Shown here: positions 41,914 to 50,173 of the stretch, piece by piece
Layout: each line of letters opens with the position of its first letter
Position numbering within the stretch: position 1 is the stretch's first letter
Source: DASUPK01 sp963744105
Lineage (GTDB): Bacteria > Actinomycetota > Thermoleophilia > Solirubrobacterales > 70-9
Length of the DNA: 64,000 bases
Reading direction: 5' to 3'
Assembly (NCBI GenBank): GCA_963744105.1
Contig: CAVUSJ010000002.1
Location: 186,001 to 250,000, forward strand
Notes under the pieces: model-generated
The model's input: only the letters and a program-made list of their open reading frames with translations
Told to the model about the DNA's origin: nothing
The model's database searches: none
Made by a program: the position numbers and the translations under genes

Positions 41914-43020
41914 ATGGGCTTTGACATCGACCAAGCGTTGACCATCACGGTCGAGCGGGAGGGATCGGACCTCCACATCAAGGTGGACTCGCCGCCGGTG
42001 GTGCGTGTCCACGGCGACCTCTGGGCGCTCAAGGGCTCGGATCCGCTCACCGGCGATGACACGGAGAAGGCGCTCCACTCGATCGCGGACGAGCATCACC
42101 TCACCGAGTTCGAAGAGGCCGGCGAGGTCGACTTCTCCTACGAGCTTCCAGGGGTGTCGCGCTTCCGCGTGAACGCCTTCCGCCAGCGCGGCGAAGTCTC
42201 GATCGCCCTGCGCGCCATCCCGTTCGCGGTACGGACCATCGACGACCTGGGCCTCCCGGAGGTCGTCCGCCGGCTGGCCGAGGAGCCGCGCGGAATCATC
42301 CTGCTCACCGGAACCACCGGCTCGGGTAAGTCGACCACGCTCGCGGCGATGATCGACCACATCAACTCCACCCGGGCCCGTCACGTCGTGACGATGGAGG
42401 ACCCGATCGAGTACCTCCACCGGGACAAGCTCTCGATCATCAACCAGCGCGAGGTCGGCTCGGACACCCAGAGCTTCGCCAAGGCGATGCGCCGGGTCCT
42501 GCGCCAGGACCCCGACGTGATCCTGATCGGGGAGATGCGCGACGAGGAGACCGTCCGCACCGCGCTCTCCGCGGCCGAGACCGGCCACCTCGTCATGTCG
42601 ACGCTCCACACCCTGGACGCGACCGAGACGATCAACCGCATCATCGACTTCTTCCCGCCGCACCTCCAGCAGCAGGCCCGAGTGATGCTGGCCTCGACCC
42701 TGAGGGGCGCGATCTCCCAGCGGCTGGTGCCCCGCATCGACCGAGAGGGCCGCGTCGCGGTCTCCGAGGTCATGGTCGTCACCGGCCGGATCCAGGACCT
42801 GATCCTCAATCCGGAGGAGACGGGCCGGATCACCGAGGTGATCTCCGAGGGCGACTTCTACGGCATGCAGACCTTCGACCAGGCGCTGCTGGGATACGTC
42901 ACCCAGGGCATCGTCTCCGAGGAGGTCGCGATGGAGACGGCCTCCAGCCCGCACGACTTCAAGCTGATGCTCGCCGCGAAGGGCCAGCGGGCGAGCGGGA
43001 TCGAGCAGGTGGTCGGATGA
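41914..43020 (+). CDS. PilT/PilU-like type IV pilus ATPase
   Basis: A 368-residue secretion-type ATPase. Walker A is LTGTTGSGKSTTLAAMI, the Asp box EDPIEYLHRD, Walker B VILIGEMRDEETVRTALSAAETGHLV, and the His box STLHTLDATETINRIIDFFP. The PAS-like N-domain is present. The AIRNLIRE motif needed for retraction in canonical PilT is replaced by GRIQDLILNPEETG, so it may be a PilU-like accessory motor rather than the main retraction ATPase. The downstream gene overlaps by 4 nt. Confidence 0.92.
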   Translation: MGFDIDQALTITVEREGSDLHIKVDSPPVVRVHGDLWALKGSDPLTGDDTEKALHSIADEHHLTEFEEAGEVDFSYELPGVSRFRVNAFRQRGEVSIALRAIPFAVRTIDDLGLPEVVRRLAEEPRGIILLTGTTGSGKSTTLAAMIDHINSTRARHVVTMEDPIEYLHRDKLSIINQREVGSDTQSFAKAMRRVLRQDPDVILIGEMRDEETVRTALSAAETGHLVMSTLHTLDATETINRIIDFFPPHLQQQARVMLASTLRGAISQRLVPRIDREGRVAVSEVMVVTGRIQDLILNPEETGRITEVISEGDFYGMQTFDQALLGYVTQGIVSEEVAMETASSPHDFKLMLAAKGQRASGIEQVVG

Positions 43021-43670
43021 GGGATGCGATCAACAACAACCCGAAGGTGCAGCTGGGCGTCATCGCCGCACTCGTCCTCCTGACGGCCGTGGTGGTGCTG
43101 CCGTCGATGATGGGCAACAAGGGCTCCGGGAGCAGCGGCACGACGACCAACACCGTCAGCGCCCAGGCCACCGCGCCCAACGGCTCGGTGGATGTCACGG
43201 TGCAGACGACCCAGCCGGTGCCCGGCGCGACCTCCGCGGCTGTCCCCGGCGCCACCGGCGTCGCCCCGCCGGCCGCGACCGTGAGCCCGGAGGCGCTCGT
43301 CCCGGGCCCCGGCCTCCCGGCTCCCCTGATCGACGCCTGGAAGCAGGGCAAGGCCGTAGTCCTCCTGGTCGTTCGCAACCACGGAATCGACGACCGCATG
43401 GTCAGCCGATCCGTTCGGAGCCTGTCGAGCGACTCGCAGCTCAGCGTCTTCGTCGTCCACGCCAACCGGGTGGCCCGCTACTCGCGCATCACCCAGGGTG
43501 TCGGGGTGAGCCAGGTCCCCGCGCTGGTCATCGTCCGCCCGCGGAAGGTCAGCGGCTCCGTGCCGGAGGCGCAGGTCGCCTATGGGTTCCGAGACTCCCA
43601 GACCGTCGTGCAGTACGTTCACGACGCGCTCTACTCCGGCAAGGACGACCTGCCGTACAGCCCGAGGTGA
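43017..43670 (+). CDS. Membrane-anchored thioredoxin-fold protein of the pilus operon
   Basis: A 217-residue protein with one N-terminal membrane segment (VQLGVIAALVLLTAVVVLPSMM), a Thr/Pro/Ala-rich linker to about residue 95, and a C-terminal thioredoxin-like domain: AVVLLVVRNHG as the first strand, then LSVFVVHANR and VSQVPALVIVRP with the cis-Pro position. The CxxC redox pair is replaced by HGIDD and the domain has no Cys, so it cannot be an oxidoreductase. It lies between pilT-like and pilB with 4-nt and 9-nt junctions. Role unknown; a structural or assembly part seems likely. Confidence 0.75.
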   Translation: MRDAINNNPKVQLGVIAALVLLTAVVVLPSMMGNKGSGSSGTTTNTVSAQATAPNGSVDVTVQTTQPVPGATSAAVPGATGVAPPAATVSPEALVPGPGLPAPLIDAWKQGKAVVLLVVRNHGIDDRMVSRSVRSLSSDSQLSVFVVHANRVARYSRITQGVGVSQVPALVIVRPRKVSGSVPEAQVAYGFRDSQTVVQYVHDALYSGKDDLPYSPR

Positions 43671-43679
43671 GCGTCCCAA

Positions 43680-45500
43680 ATGCGGGAGCTGCCTGACTAC
43701 CTGCGCCCGCTGCCAGGCCCCAACGACGCTGCCGGGGCAGGCGCCGCCGCGGCCGCGTCGCAGCATCCGGGAGAGGAGGCCAGCACCGGCACACCCGGGC
43801 TGATCCCGCCCGTCAATCGCGGCCACACCGGCGGCTTCATCACGGACGCGATCCTGGCGCTGGGCTACGCGTCCCAAGAGCAGGTGGACCAGGCCGTCAT
43901 GCAGTCACGCACCGCGGGCAAGCGCCCCGAGGAGATCCTCGTCGAGCAGGGGGTGATCGACTCCGAGCAGCTCACCCGTGCAACCGCCGAGCGCTACGGC
44001 CTCGACTTCGTGGACCTCTCCGCCTTCTCGGTCGACATGGGCGCGGCGAACCTGATCTCGGTGAAGTCGGCCCGCCGTCACGGCGCGCTGCCGATCTCCT
44101 ACGTGGACGAGAACACCTTGCTGCTGGCGATGGCCGACCCGACGAACGTGCTCGCCCTCGACGACGTGCAGATGGCGACGGGCCTGAACTGCGCAGTCGC
44201 CGTGGCCCCATACGCCGACATCGACGCTCTGATCACGAAGCTCGGGACGATGCAGAACACCGTCGCCGACGCGATCGCCGAGGGTGACGAGGACGAGCCC
44301 GGGAACGCGGCGCCGACCGAGATCACCGACATCCGGGCCTCGGCCGAAGACGGCCCGGTCATCAAGCTCGTCAACAGCATCCTCGGGCAGGCCGTCGCCG
44401 AGGGCGCCTCGGACATCCACTTCGAGCCCGAGGAAAGCGAGATGCGCATCCGCTTCCGCGTGGACGGCGTGCTCCAGGAGACCGCCCGGGTGCCGAAGCG
44501 GATGGTGGCCGGCGTTATCTCTCGCATCAAGATCATGAGCGAGCTCGACATCGCCGAGAAGCGCGTCCCACAGGACGGCCGTGTGACCATCCGGATCGAG
44601 GATCGGCGGATCGACCTCCGAGTCACCACGCTCCCGACGCAGGGTGGGGAGGGGGCCTCGGTCCGCATCCTCGACGAGGCGGGCGCGCTGCGGACGCTGG
44701 ACGACCTGGGCATGGAGGGGGAGGCGAGGCACCGCTTCGAGACGTCCTTCCGCAAGCCGTACGGCGCCGTCCTGGTCACCGGCCCGACCGGGGCCGGTAA
44801 GTCGACCACGCTCTACGCGGCGCTGCAGGAGATCAATCAGGTCGACCGCCACATCGTGACGATCGAGGACCCGGTCGAGTACCGGCTCATCGGCGTCAAC
44901 CAGATCGGCGTCAACCGCAAGGCGGGCCTCACCTTCGCGACCGGCCTGCGGTCCGTGCTCCGGGCCGATCCCGACGTGATCATGGTCGGCGAGATTCGAG
45001 ACGCCGAGACCGCGCGGATCGGGATCGAGGCGGCGCTAACGGGCCACATGGTCCTGAGCACGCTGCACACGAATGATGCCCCGGGCGCGATCACCCGGCT
45101 GCAGGAGATGGGCATCGAGTCCTTCCTGACCTCGTCGGCGCTCGAGTGCGTGGTCGCCCAGCGCCTGGCGCGGACGCTCTGCGCGCACTGCAAGCGGCGC
45201 GCGGTCGTCGGCCGCGCCGCGCTCGAGGAGGCCGGCTTCCGAGTGGGGACCGACCTCGAGGTGTACGAGCCGGTGGGCTGCTCGCGCTGCCACGGTTCCG
45301 GCTATCGCGGACGGCTGGGTATCTATTCGGTGATGGTGCTCACCGCTCGAATCAAGGAGATGGTGGTCAACCTGGCTCCGGAGGCCGAGATCGCGGCGGC
45401 GGCGCTCGAGGAGGGAATGCTCACCCTCCGCCAGTCGGGGATGGAGAAGGTGCGCGCAGGCACCACGAGCGTGCAGGAAGTCTCGCGGGTGACCTCCTAG
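43680..45500 (+). CDS. pilB: Type IV pilus assembly ATPase PilB
   Basis: A 606-residue GspE/PilB ATPase. An MshEN-type N-terminal domain spans about residues 50-200 (ILALGYASQEQVDQAVMQSR; ILVEQGVIDSEQLTRATAERYG). The core has ASDIHFEPEESEMRIRFRVDGV, Walker A VTGPTGAGKSTTLYAAL, the Asp box EDPVEYRLIG, Walker B VIMVGEIRDAETARIG, and the zinc tetra-Cys CAHCKRR...CSRCHGSGYRGR. It powers pilus extension. MshEN domains can bind cyclic di-GMP, but the RLG signature is degenerate here (KRP), so binding is uncertain. Confidence 0.95.
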   Translation: MRELPDYLRPLPGPNDAAGAGAAAAASQHPGEEASTGTPGLIPPVNRGHTGGFITDAILALGYASQEQVDQAVMQSRTAGKRPEEILVEQGVIDSEQLTRATAERYGLDFVDLSAFSVDMGAANLISVKSARRHGALPISYVDENTLLLAMADPTNVLALDDVQMATGLNCAVAVAPYADIDALITKLGTMQNTVADAIAEGDEDEPGNAAPTEITDIRASAEDGPVIKLVNSILGQAVAEGASDIHFEPEESEMRIRFRVDGVLQETARVPKRMVAGVISRIKIMSELDIAEKRVPQDGRVTIRIEDRRIDLRVTTLPTQGGEGASVRILDEAGALRTLDDLGMEGEARHRFETSFRKPYGAVLVTGPTGAGKSTTLYAALQEINQVDRHIVTIEDPVEYRLIGVNQIGVNRKAGLTFATGLRSVLRADPDVIMVGEIRDAETARIGIEAALTGHMVLSTLHTNDAPGAITRLQEMGIESFLTSSALECVVAQRLARTLCAHCKRRAVVGRAALEEAGFRVGTDLEVYEPVGCSRCHGSGYRGRLGIYSVMVLTARIKEMVVNLAPEAEIAAAALEEGMLTLRQSGMEKVRAGTTSVQEVSRVTS

Positions 45501-45511
45501 CGGGCACGACC

Positions 45512-45535
45512 CCACTTTTTGGTGTCAAGCACACC
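45512..45535 (+). promoter_or_regulatory. Pilus-locus shared upstream motif, pilT copy
   Basis: CACTTTT then 9 nt then GCAC, matching the bipartite pattern of the other pilus units. It ends 26 nt before the pilT ATG and begins 12 nt after the pilB stop. GACGATTG follows 10 nt downstream. Confidence 0.45.
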
Positions 45536-45560
45536 GCCTGAACGGACGATTGGAATCCAG

Positions 45561-46700
45561 ATGGAAGCTGCCGCCGCCCCCACGCCAAGTCGCAAGTACG
45601 ACTTCGCCGAGATCCTGACCCGGATGTCCGAGGAGCGAGCCTCGGATGTCCACCTCACCGCCGGCTATCCGCCGGCGATGCGACTGCGCGGCAAGATCGT
45701 CCCGCTGGAGGAGTACGACCGCCTCTCGCCGCAGCAGACCCGCGACACGGTCTACAGCCTGCTGAACGACGACCAGCGCAAGCGCTTCGAGTCTCAGAAG
45801 CAGCTCGACCTCGCGTACGCCGTGCCCGGCGTCGCCCGCTTCAGGGTCAACTGCTTCTTCCAGCGCGGCTCGATCAGCGCCGCCTTCCGGCGCATCCCGA
45901 ATCAGGTGCCGCGCCTCGACGAGCTCGGGCTGCCGCGGGTGCTCGAGGACATGACCCACAAGCCGAGGGGGCTGGTCCTGGTCACCGGCCCGACCGGCTC
46001 GGGTAAGTCGACGACCCTCGCGGCGATGCTCGACATCATCAACGCGGAGCGGGAGGAGCACATCCTCACGATCGAGGACCCGATCGAGTTCCTGCACGGC
46101 CACAAGCGCTGCATCGTCAACCAGCGCGAGATCGGCACGGACGCCGAGGACTTCGCCGTCGCCCTGAGGGCGGCCCTGCGCGAGGACCCCGACGTGATCC
46201 TCGTCGGCGAGATGCGCGACCTCGAGACGATGTCCACCGCGCTGACCGCGGCGGAGACCGGCCACCTCGTGTTCGCGACCCTGCACACGCAGTCGACCGC
46301 ACAGACGGTCGACCGGATCATCGACATCTTCCCGGCCCAGCAGCAGGCCCAGGTGCGCATGCAGCTCTCGATCGGCCTCCAGGGGATCGTCACCCAGCAG
46401 CTTCTCCCCACGGTGGATGGGGCCGGGCGCGTGGTCGCCTGCGAGGTGCTCGTCCCGACGCCGGCCGTCCGCAACCTGATCCGCGAGGGGAAGACCCATC
46501 AGATCTACTCCGCGATCCAGACGTCCGGCTCCCTCGGGATGCAGACGATGGACGCTCACCTGGCGCAGCTCGTCCGCACCTCGCGCATCTCCAGGAAGCT
46601 CGCCGAGCAGCGGGCCTCGGTGCCCGAGGAGCTCAAGCGGCTGCTCGGCGCGGCGCCCGGCAATGGCGCGGTTGCCCCGGCGATGACCGGCGGAGGCTGA
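45561..46700 (+). CDS. pilT: Twitching motility / retraction ATPase PilT
   Basis: From the ATG at 45561 the protein has 379 residues (TTG at 45519 is an alternative). RASDVHLTAGYPPAMRLRGKI opens the N-domain. Walker A is GPTGSGKSTTLAAMLD, the Asp box EDPIEFLHGH, and Walker B VILVGEMRDLETMSTALTAAETGH. The retraction motif VRNLIREGKTHQI is intact, unlike the first pilT-like gene. The enzyme depolymerises the pilus. The pilC gene follows after 1 nt. Confidence 0.95.
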   Translation: MEAAAAPTPSRKYDFAEILTRMSEERASDVHLTAGYPPAMRLRGKIVPLEEYDRLSPQQTRDTVYSLLNDDQRKRFESQKQLDLAYAVPGVARFRVNCFFQRGSISAAFRRIPNQVPRLDELGLPRVLEDMTHKPRGLVLVTGPTGSGKSTTLAAMLDIINAEREEHILTIEDPIEFLHGHKRCIVNQREIGTDAEDFAVALRAALREDPDVILVGEMRDLETMSTALTAAETGHLVFATLHTQSTAQTVDRIIDIFPAQQQAQVRMQLSIGLQGIVTQQLLPTVDGAGRVVACEVLVPTPAVRNLIREGKTHQIYSAIQTSGSLGMQTMDAHLAQLVRTSRISRKLAEQRASVPEELKRLLGAAPGNGAVAPAMTGGG

Positions 46701-46701
46701 G

Positions 46702-47937
46702 ATGAGCACCTTCGCGTTCCGCGCCGTCGACGTAGCCGGTGTTCCCTCGCGCGGCGAGGTCGATGCCGAGACCAAGGGGCAGGTGACCGAGCAGCTGCGT
46801 GAGCGCGGCCTGATCGTCCTCGACGTCTCCGAGAAGAACGAGGCGATGCGGCTGGAGAAGGTCTTCGACCGCTTCCGCGGCATCCCCATGCGCGACCTGG
46901 CGGTCTTCGCCCGCCAGTTCGCGACGCTGATCGCCTCCGGCATGCCGATGTTGCGCTCGCTCTACACCCTCGAGGATCAGACCGAGGACGAGCGTCTCTC
47001 CGGCGCGATCGCGGGCGTTCGCCAGGACGTCGAGGCCGGCAGCTCGCTGGCGGACGCGATGGCCAGGCGGCCGCAGATCTTCGACAACCTCTTCCGGGCG
47101 ATGGTCAAATCGGGCGAGAGCTCGGGGCGCCTCGACGAGGCGCTGGACCGGATCGCGTACCAGCTGGAGAAGCTCGATGCCCTCAAGCGGGAGATCCGGT
47201 CAGCCATCATCTATCCGGCCTTCGTCTTCGCCGTCGCGGTGGTGGTGATGCTCGCGGTCGTCATCTTCATCGTTCCGATCTTCGCCGACGCCTTCAAGGA
47301 GGCCGTTCAGGACCAACCCGGCGAGTCCTCGGCGCTGCCCACGCTGACCCAGATCATGGTCAACATCTCGGGCTTTCTGAAGGGCTACTGGTTCATCTGG
47401 GTTCCGGCGCTGATCGCGATGGTCATCGGGTTCTTCCAATGGAAGAAGACCGACGCCGGCAGAACGCAATGGGACCGGGTCAAGCTCAAGCTGCCGATGC
47501 ACATCGGGGACATCGTCCAGAAGGCGGCCGTGGCGCGCTGGTCGCGCACCTTCTCGGGTGCCGTCGCCTCGGGCGTCCCACTGCTCGAGTCGATCAAGCT
47601 CACCGGCCAGACGGCCGGCAACTCCCAGGTGGAGGCGTCGATGGACGAGGTCTACGCCTCGGTCAAGAGCGGTGGCACGCTCGCCCATCCGATCGAGAAG
47701 GCCGATGTCTTCCCGCCGATGGTCGGGCACATGGTCTCGGTGGGTGAGGAGAGCGGACAGCTCGAGGCGATGCTGACCAAGGTCGCCGACTTCTACGAGG
47801 CCGAGGTGGACACCAAGGTGAAGGCGCTCACCTCGCTGATCGAGCCGGCGATGATCGTCGTGGTCGGCGGCATGGTCGGCTTTATCGTGATCGCGATGTA
47901 CCTGCCGCTCTTCTCGCTCTACGACAAGATCCGCTAG
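46702..47937 (+). CDS. pilC: Type IV pilus inner-membrane platform protein PilC
   Basis: A 411-residue GspF-family protein with two homologous domains. The first has DLAVFARQFATLIASGMPMLRSLYTL and EAGSSLADAMARRPQIF...MVKSGESSGRLDEALDRIA. The second has AVARWSRTFSGAVASGVPLLESIKLT and VGEESGQLEAMLTKVADFYE. Three membrane segments are present (IIYPAFVFAVAVVVMLAVVIFIV and others). It links the ATPases to the pilin. Its end overlaps the convergent GNAT gene by 4 nt. Confidence 0.95.
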   Translation: MSTFAFRAVDVAGVPSRGEVDAETKGQVTEQLRERGLIVLDVSEKNEAMRLEKVFDRFRGIPMRDLAVFARQFATLIASGMPMLRSLYTLEDQTEDERLSGAIAGVRQDVEAGSSLADAMARRPQIFDNLFRAMVKSGESSGRLDEALDRIAYQLEKLDALKREIRSAIIYPAFVFAVAVVVMLAVVIFIVPIFADAFKEAVQDQPGESSALPTLTQIMVNISGFLKGYWFIWVPALIAMVIGFFQWKKTDAGRTQWDRVKLKLPMHIGDIVQKAAVARWSRTFSGAVASGVPLLESIKLTGQTAGNSQVEASMDEVYASVKSGGTLAHPIEKADVFPPMVGHMVSVGEESGQLEAMLTKVADFYEAEVDTKVKALTSLIEPAMIVVVGGMVGFIVIAMYLPLFSLYDKIR

Positions 47938-48485
47938 CCACTGCGAAAAGCCGAGGCGGCCGCCCGCAACGCGGGACGGATGGCGTGCGTCGCCGTCGTC
48001 GGCAGCGTCACCTCGACCTCGGTCACGTCGCCGTCTTGGCGGTGCCGAGTCGTGGGGCCGAGCTCGTCGAAGAGCTGGAGCATCTCGCGGTTCTCGGCCA
48101 GGCAGACGCCAGTGAACAGCTCGATGCCGTTCCGGGCCGCGCGGCGCGCCAGCAGATGGAGCAGGGTGGTCCCGACACCCCGGCTCTGCCATTCGTCGCG
48201 AATCGTGACGGCCACCTCCGCGTGGCTCGGATCCGCGGGCTGGCGGACGTAGCGGGCGACGCCGACGATCTCTCCGGCCTCGGTCAGCGCGACGAGGGCC
48301 TCGTGGTCGGAGTGATCGAGCTCCGTGAGGTAGGCCAACTCGCTCTCCGTGAGGCGCTTGACCGGTGCCAGGAAGCGGCGGTAGACGGACTGCTCGCTGA
48401 GGTGCCGGAACGCGTCGACGAGCGCCGCCTTGTCGTCCGCGGTGATCGGCCGGATCGTGAGCGGGACGCCGTCGATGGTCTCCAT
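47934..48485 (-). CDS. GNAT family N-acetyltransferase
   Basis: The ATG at 48485 gives 183 residues beginning METIDGVPLTIRPITADD; an upstream start to 48551 or 48512 is possible. The acetyl-CoA-binding motif A is VAVTIRDEWQSRGVGTTLLHLLARRAARNG with the Q-x-x-G-x-G loop. FLAPVKRLTESELAYLTELDHSDHEALVAL resembles the GNAT domain fused to protein acetyltransferases in actinobacteria. The substrate is unknown. It interrupts the pilus locus on the opposite strand. Confidence 0.88.
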   Translation of the reverse strand: METIDGVPLTIRPITADDKAALVDAFRHLSEQSVYRRFLAPVKRLTESELAYLTELDHSDHEALVALTEAGEIVGVARYVRQPADPSHAEVAVTIRDEWQSRGVGTTLLHLLARRAARNGIELFTGVCLAENREMLQLFDELGPTTRHRQDGDVTEVEVTLPTTATHAIRPALRAAASAFRSG

Positions 48486-48570
48486 TGTCTCGGCGGGCGG
48501 GTCGGCCCAATTCACAAACTGAGTATCCCGCCCTGACGCCCTCGACGGCACCTACCCGGCCGACGTCCAC

Positions 48571-48783
48571 ATGCTGGGCATCGACCTGCTGGCGGTGCCA
48601 GCGGCCGCGTACTTCCTCAGGGTGGTGCACGCCCTCTACCGGGGGACCTTCCGCGACTGGAACGGGGCCCCGAGCCTCACCCGGAACACGGTCGGGCCCA
48701 CGCCTCCGCCGGGACATGACGACGGTCCGCAGGACGGCATGCGGCCCGTCCCGGTGGACGCAAGTACGAGTGCGGTGCCCTAA
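48571..48783 (+). CDS. Short hypothetical ORF
   Basis: A possible 70-residue product with a hydrophobic first third (MLGIDLLAVPAAAYFLRVVHALYRG). The frame is open back to 48523 but without a better start, and no Shine-Dalgarno is evident. It ends at TAA directly before the pilin promoter motif. It may be a remnant of a longer gene. Coding status is doubtful. Confidence 0.3.
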   Translation: MLGIDLLAVPAAAYFLRVVHALYRGTFRDWNGAPSLTRNTVGPTPPPGHDDGPQDGMRPVPVDASTSAVP

Positions 48784-48807
48784 GCAGTTTTCAGGGACTT
48801 GCTAAAG
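48784..48807 (+). promoter_or_regulatory. Pilus-locus shared upstream motif, first pilin copy
   Basis: CAGTTTT then 9 nt then GCTAAAG. The second pilin has the same boxes with identical spacing. It lies about 50 nt upstream of the cyclic di-GMP riboswitch, so it is in the right place to be the promoter of the riboswitch-pilin transcript. TAAAG-N14-GTCGATGA in the same area also resembles a FliA-type promoter. Confidence 0.5.
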
Positions 48808-48854
48808 GCGCTGGGTGCGCCGTCGATGAAGGTGGCGTAAAGGAAACGCCAGGG

Positions 48855-48960
48855 CCTTCGGTGAGAAAGGCAAACCCGTCGCGAGGCGGGGACGCAAAGC
48901 ACACGGGGCTCCGAGAGAGATCTCAGAGCCGGCCGGGCTACCACCGGGGTCAACCGACTT
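48855..48960 (+). ncRNA. Cyclic di-GMP-I (GEMM) riboswitch
   Basis: The conserved core is present: GGCAAACC (48869-48876), a stem with GCGA tetraloop (48881-48884), GGGACGCAAAGC (48889-48900), a second hairpin (GGCTC with GAGCC), and GGGCTACC followed by GGGGTCAACCGA. The closing helix pairs TCGGT (48858-48862) with ACCGA (48953-48957). This follows the GEMM-I consensus of Vibrio and Geobacter closely. It stands in the 200-nt leader of the first pilin. CAGAGCC (48924-48930), the 3' arm of the second hairpin, can instead pair with GGCTCTG (48973-48979), a candidate expression switch. Confidence 0.92.
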
Positions 48961-49008
48961 CGACGGCCACGGGGCTCTGGCACGGAGAACACAGGACAGG
49001 AGAATCAA

Positions 49009-49473
49009 ATGATTCTGAAGCTCCGTGAGCGGATGGCCAATCGCGAAGAGGGTTTCACCCTCATCGAGCTCCTGGTCGTCATGCTCATCATCGGGATCCT
49101 CGCGGCTATCGCGATTCCCACGTTTTTCAACCAGCGGAACAAGGCAAGTGACTCGAGCGCGAAGGAAATGGCGCACACGGGTCAGGTGGCGGCGGAGACG
49201 ATCGCCACTGATAACAACGGCTCGTACAGCACGGTGAGCCCGACCACGCTGAACGCGATCGATTCGTCGATCCTGACGGCGGCCGGTTCACCACCGCATC
49301 CGTACGCAAGCGCCGCGAGCGGCACCGCGAACAGCTGGACCGTGACGATGACGTCGCCGACCGGCAACACGTTCTCGATCGCCAAGAGCTCCACCGGCGT
49401 TCTGAGCTACACCTGCACCGTCCCCGCCGGTAACGACCGGGGTGGTTGTCCGACCGGCGGAAACTGGGGCTAA
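49009..49473 (+). CDS. Type IV major pilin, riboswitch-controlled copy
   Basis: A 154-residue prepilin with a 14-residue basic leader ending in Gly before the cleavage site (EEG-FTLIELLVVMLIIGILAAIAIP). Glu at +5 is present. The globular part has two Cys near the C-terminus (SYTCTVPAGNDRGGCPTGG), a probable D-loop disulfide. The site AGGAGAAT precedes the ATG. It is one of two near-identical pilins (see 49616). Its leader carries the GEMM riboswitch and a strong terminator follows, so it is a separate, cyclic di-GMP-responsive transcript. Confidence 0.95.
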   Translation: MILKLRERMANREEGFTLIELLVVMLIIGILAAIAIPTFFNQRNKASDSSAKEMAHTGQVAAETIATDNNGSYSTVSPTTLNAIDSSILTAAGSPPHPYASAASGTANSWTVTMTSPTGNTFSIAKSSTGVLSYTCTVPAGNDRGGCPTGGNWG

Positions 49474-49521
49474 TCCCAGCTAGCCGATCTGCGTGAGGCT
49501 CGAAAGAGCTGCACGTGAATC

Positions 49522-49554
49522 AGAGGGCGGGCCTTCGGGCCCGCCCTCTTTTTT
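49522..49554 (+). terminator. Intrinsic terminator after first pilin
   Basis: A perfect 11-bp GC-rich stem, GAGGGCGGGCC with GGCCCGCCCTC, around a TTCG tetraloop, followed by six T. It is the clearest terminator in the window and isolates the first pilin transcript from the second. Confidence 0.93.
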
Positions 49555-49561
49555 CCCCTCC

Positions 49562-49585
49562 GCAGTTTCTGGTCGATTGCTAAAG
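49562..49585 (+). promoter_or_regulatory. Pilus-locus shared upstream motif, second pilin copy
   Basis: CAGTTTC then 9 nt then GCTAAAG, identical in spacing to the first pilin copy. It lies 8 nt after the terminator and ends 31 nt before the second pilin ATG, leaving no room for a riboswitch. Confidence 0.5.
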
Positions 49586-49615
49586 CCCCGCCATCGCCGA
49601 CCGACGAGGTAAGGG

Positions 49616-50080
49616 ATGCCTCGGAAGATCCGTCAGCGAGTCGCCGATCGCGAGGAGGGCTTCACCCTCATCGAGATCCTGGCCGTGATGATCATCATCG
49701 GGATCCTGGCGGCCATAGCGATCCCCGCCTTCTTCAACCAGCGGAACAAGGCCAACGACTCGGCGGCCAAGGAGATGGCGCACACGTCCGAGGTCGCCAT
49801 CGAGGCGCTGGGCTCCGACAACGACGGCTCGTACTCGACCGCATCGCCAGCGAACCTCAATGCGGTCGACGCCTCGATTCCGACCTCTGCCGGCTCGCCG
49901 CCAAAGCCGTACGCGAGCGCGGCGAGCGGAACCGCGAAGACCTGGACCTTCACGATCACATCGCCGACCGGAAACACGTTCACGGTCGCCAAGAGCTCCA
50001 GCGGCGCAATGAGCTTCACCTGCACCGTTCCAGGCGGTACCGATCGGGGTGGTTGCCCGACCGGTGGCACCTGGGGCTAG
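49616..50080 (+). CDS. Type IV major pilin, second copy
   Basis: A 154-residue prepilin, same length as the first pilin and alike in most positions. The cleavage site is EEG-FTLIEILAVMIIIGILAAIAIP; the C-terminus TCTVPGGTDRGGCPTGGTWG retains the Cys pair. GAGGTAAGGG precedes the ATG. It has no riboswitch, so this copy may be expressed under different conditions from the first. The minor pilin genes follow without a terminator. Confidence 0.95.
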   Translation: MPRKIRQRVADREEGFTLIEILAVMIIIGILAAIAIPAFFNQRNKANDSAAKEMAHTSEVAIEALGSDNDGSYSTASPANLNAVDASIPTSAGSPPKPYASAASGTAKTWTFTITSPTGNTFTVAKSSSGAMSFTCTVPGGTDRGGCPTGGTWG

Positions 50081-50173
50081 CCGAGCTGCCCTCGTACGAA
50101 CGGCCATCTCAACCAAATCTGAGTATGTGCACCGGCCGCAGGCGTGCCGATGCATTGGACCGAGCGTGCATCG

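Noticed and set aside
48784..48807. Sigma-54 promoter in the pilus motif because of TTGCT
   Set aside because: The conserved GG 10 nt upstream of GC is missing in all five copies, and sigma-54 is not expected in actinobacteria.
49562..49615. A second cyclic di-GMP riboswitch before the second pilin
   Set aside because: Only about 30 nt separate the promoter-like motif from the ATG, and no GEMM core is present.
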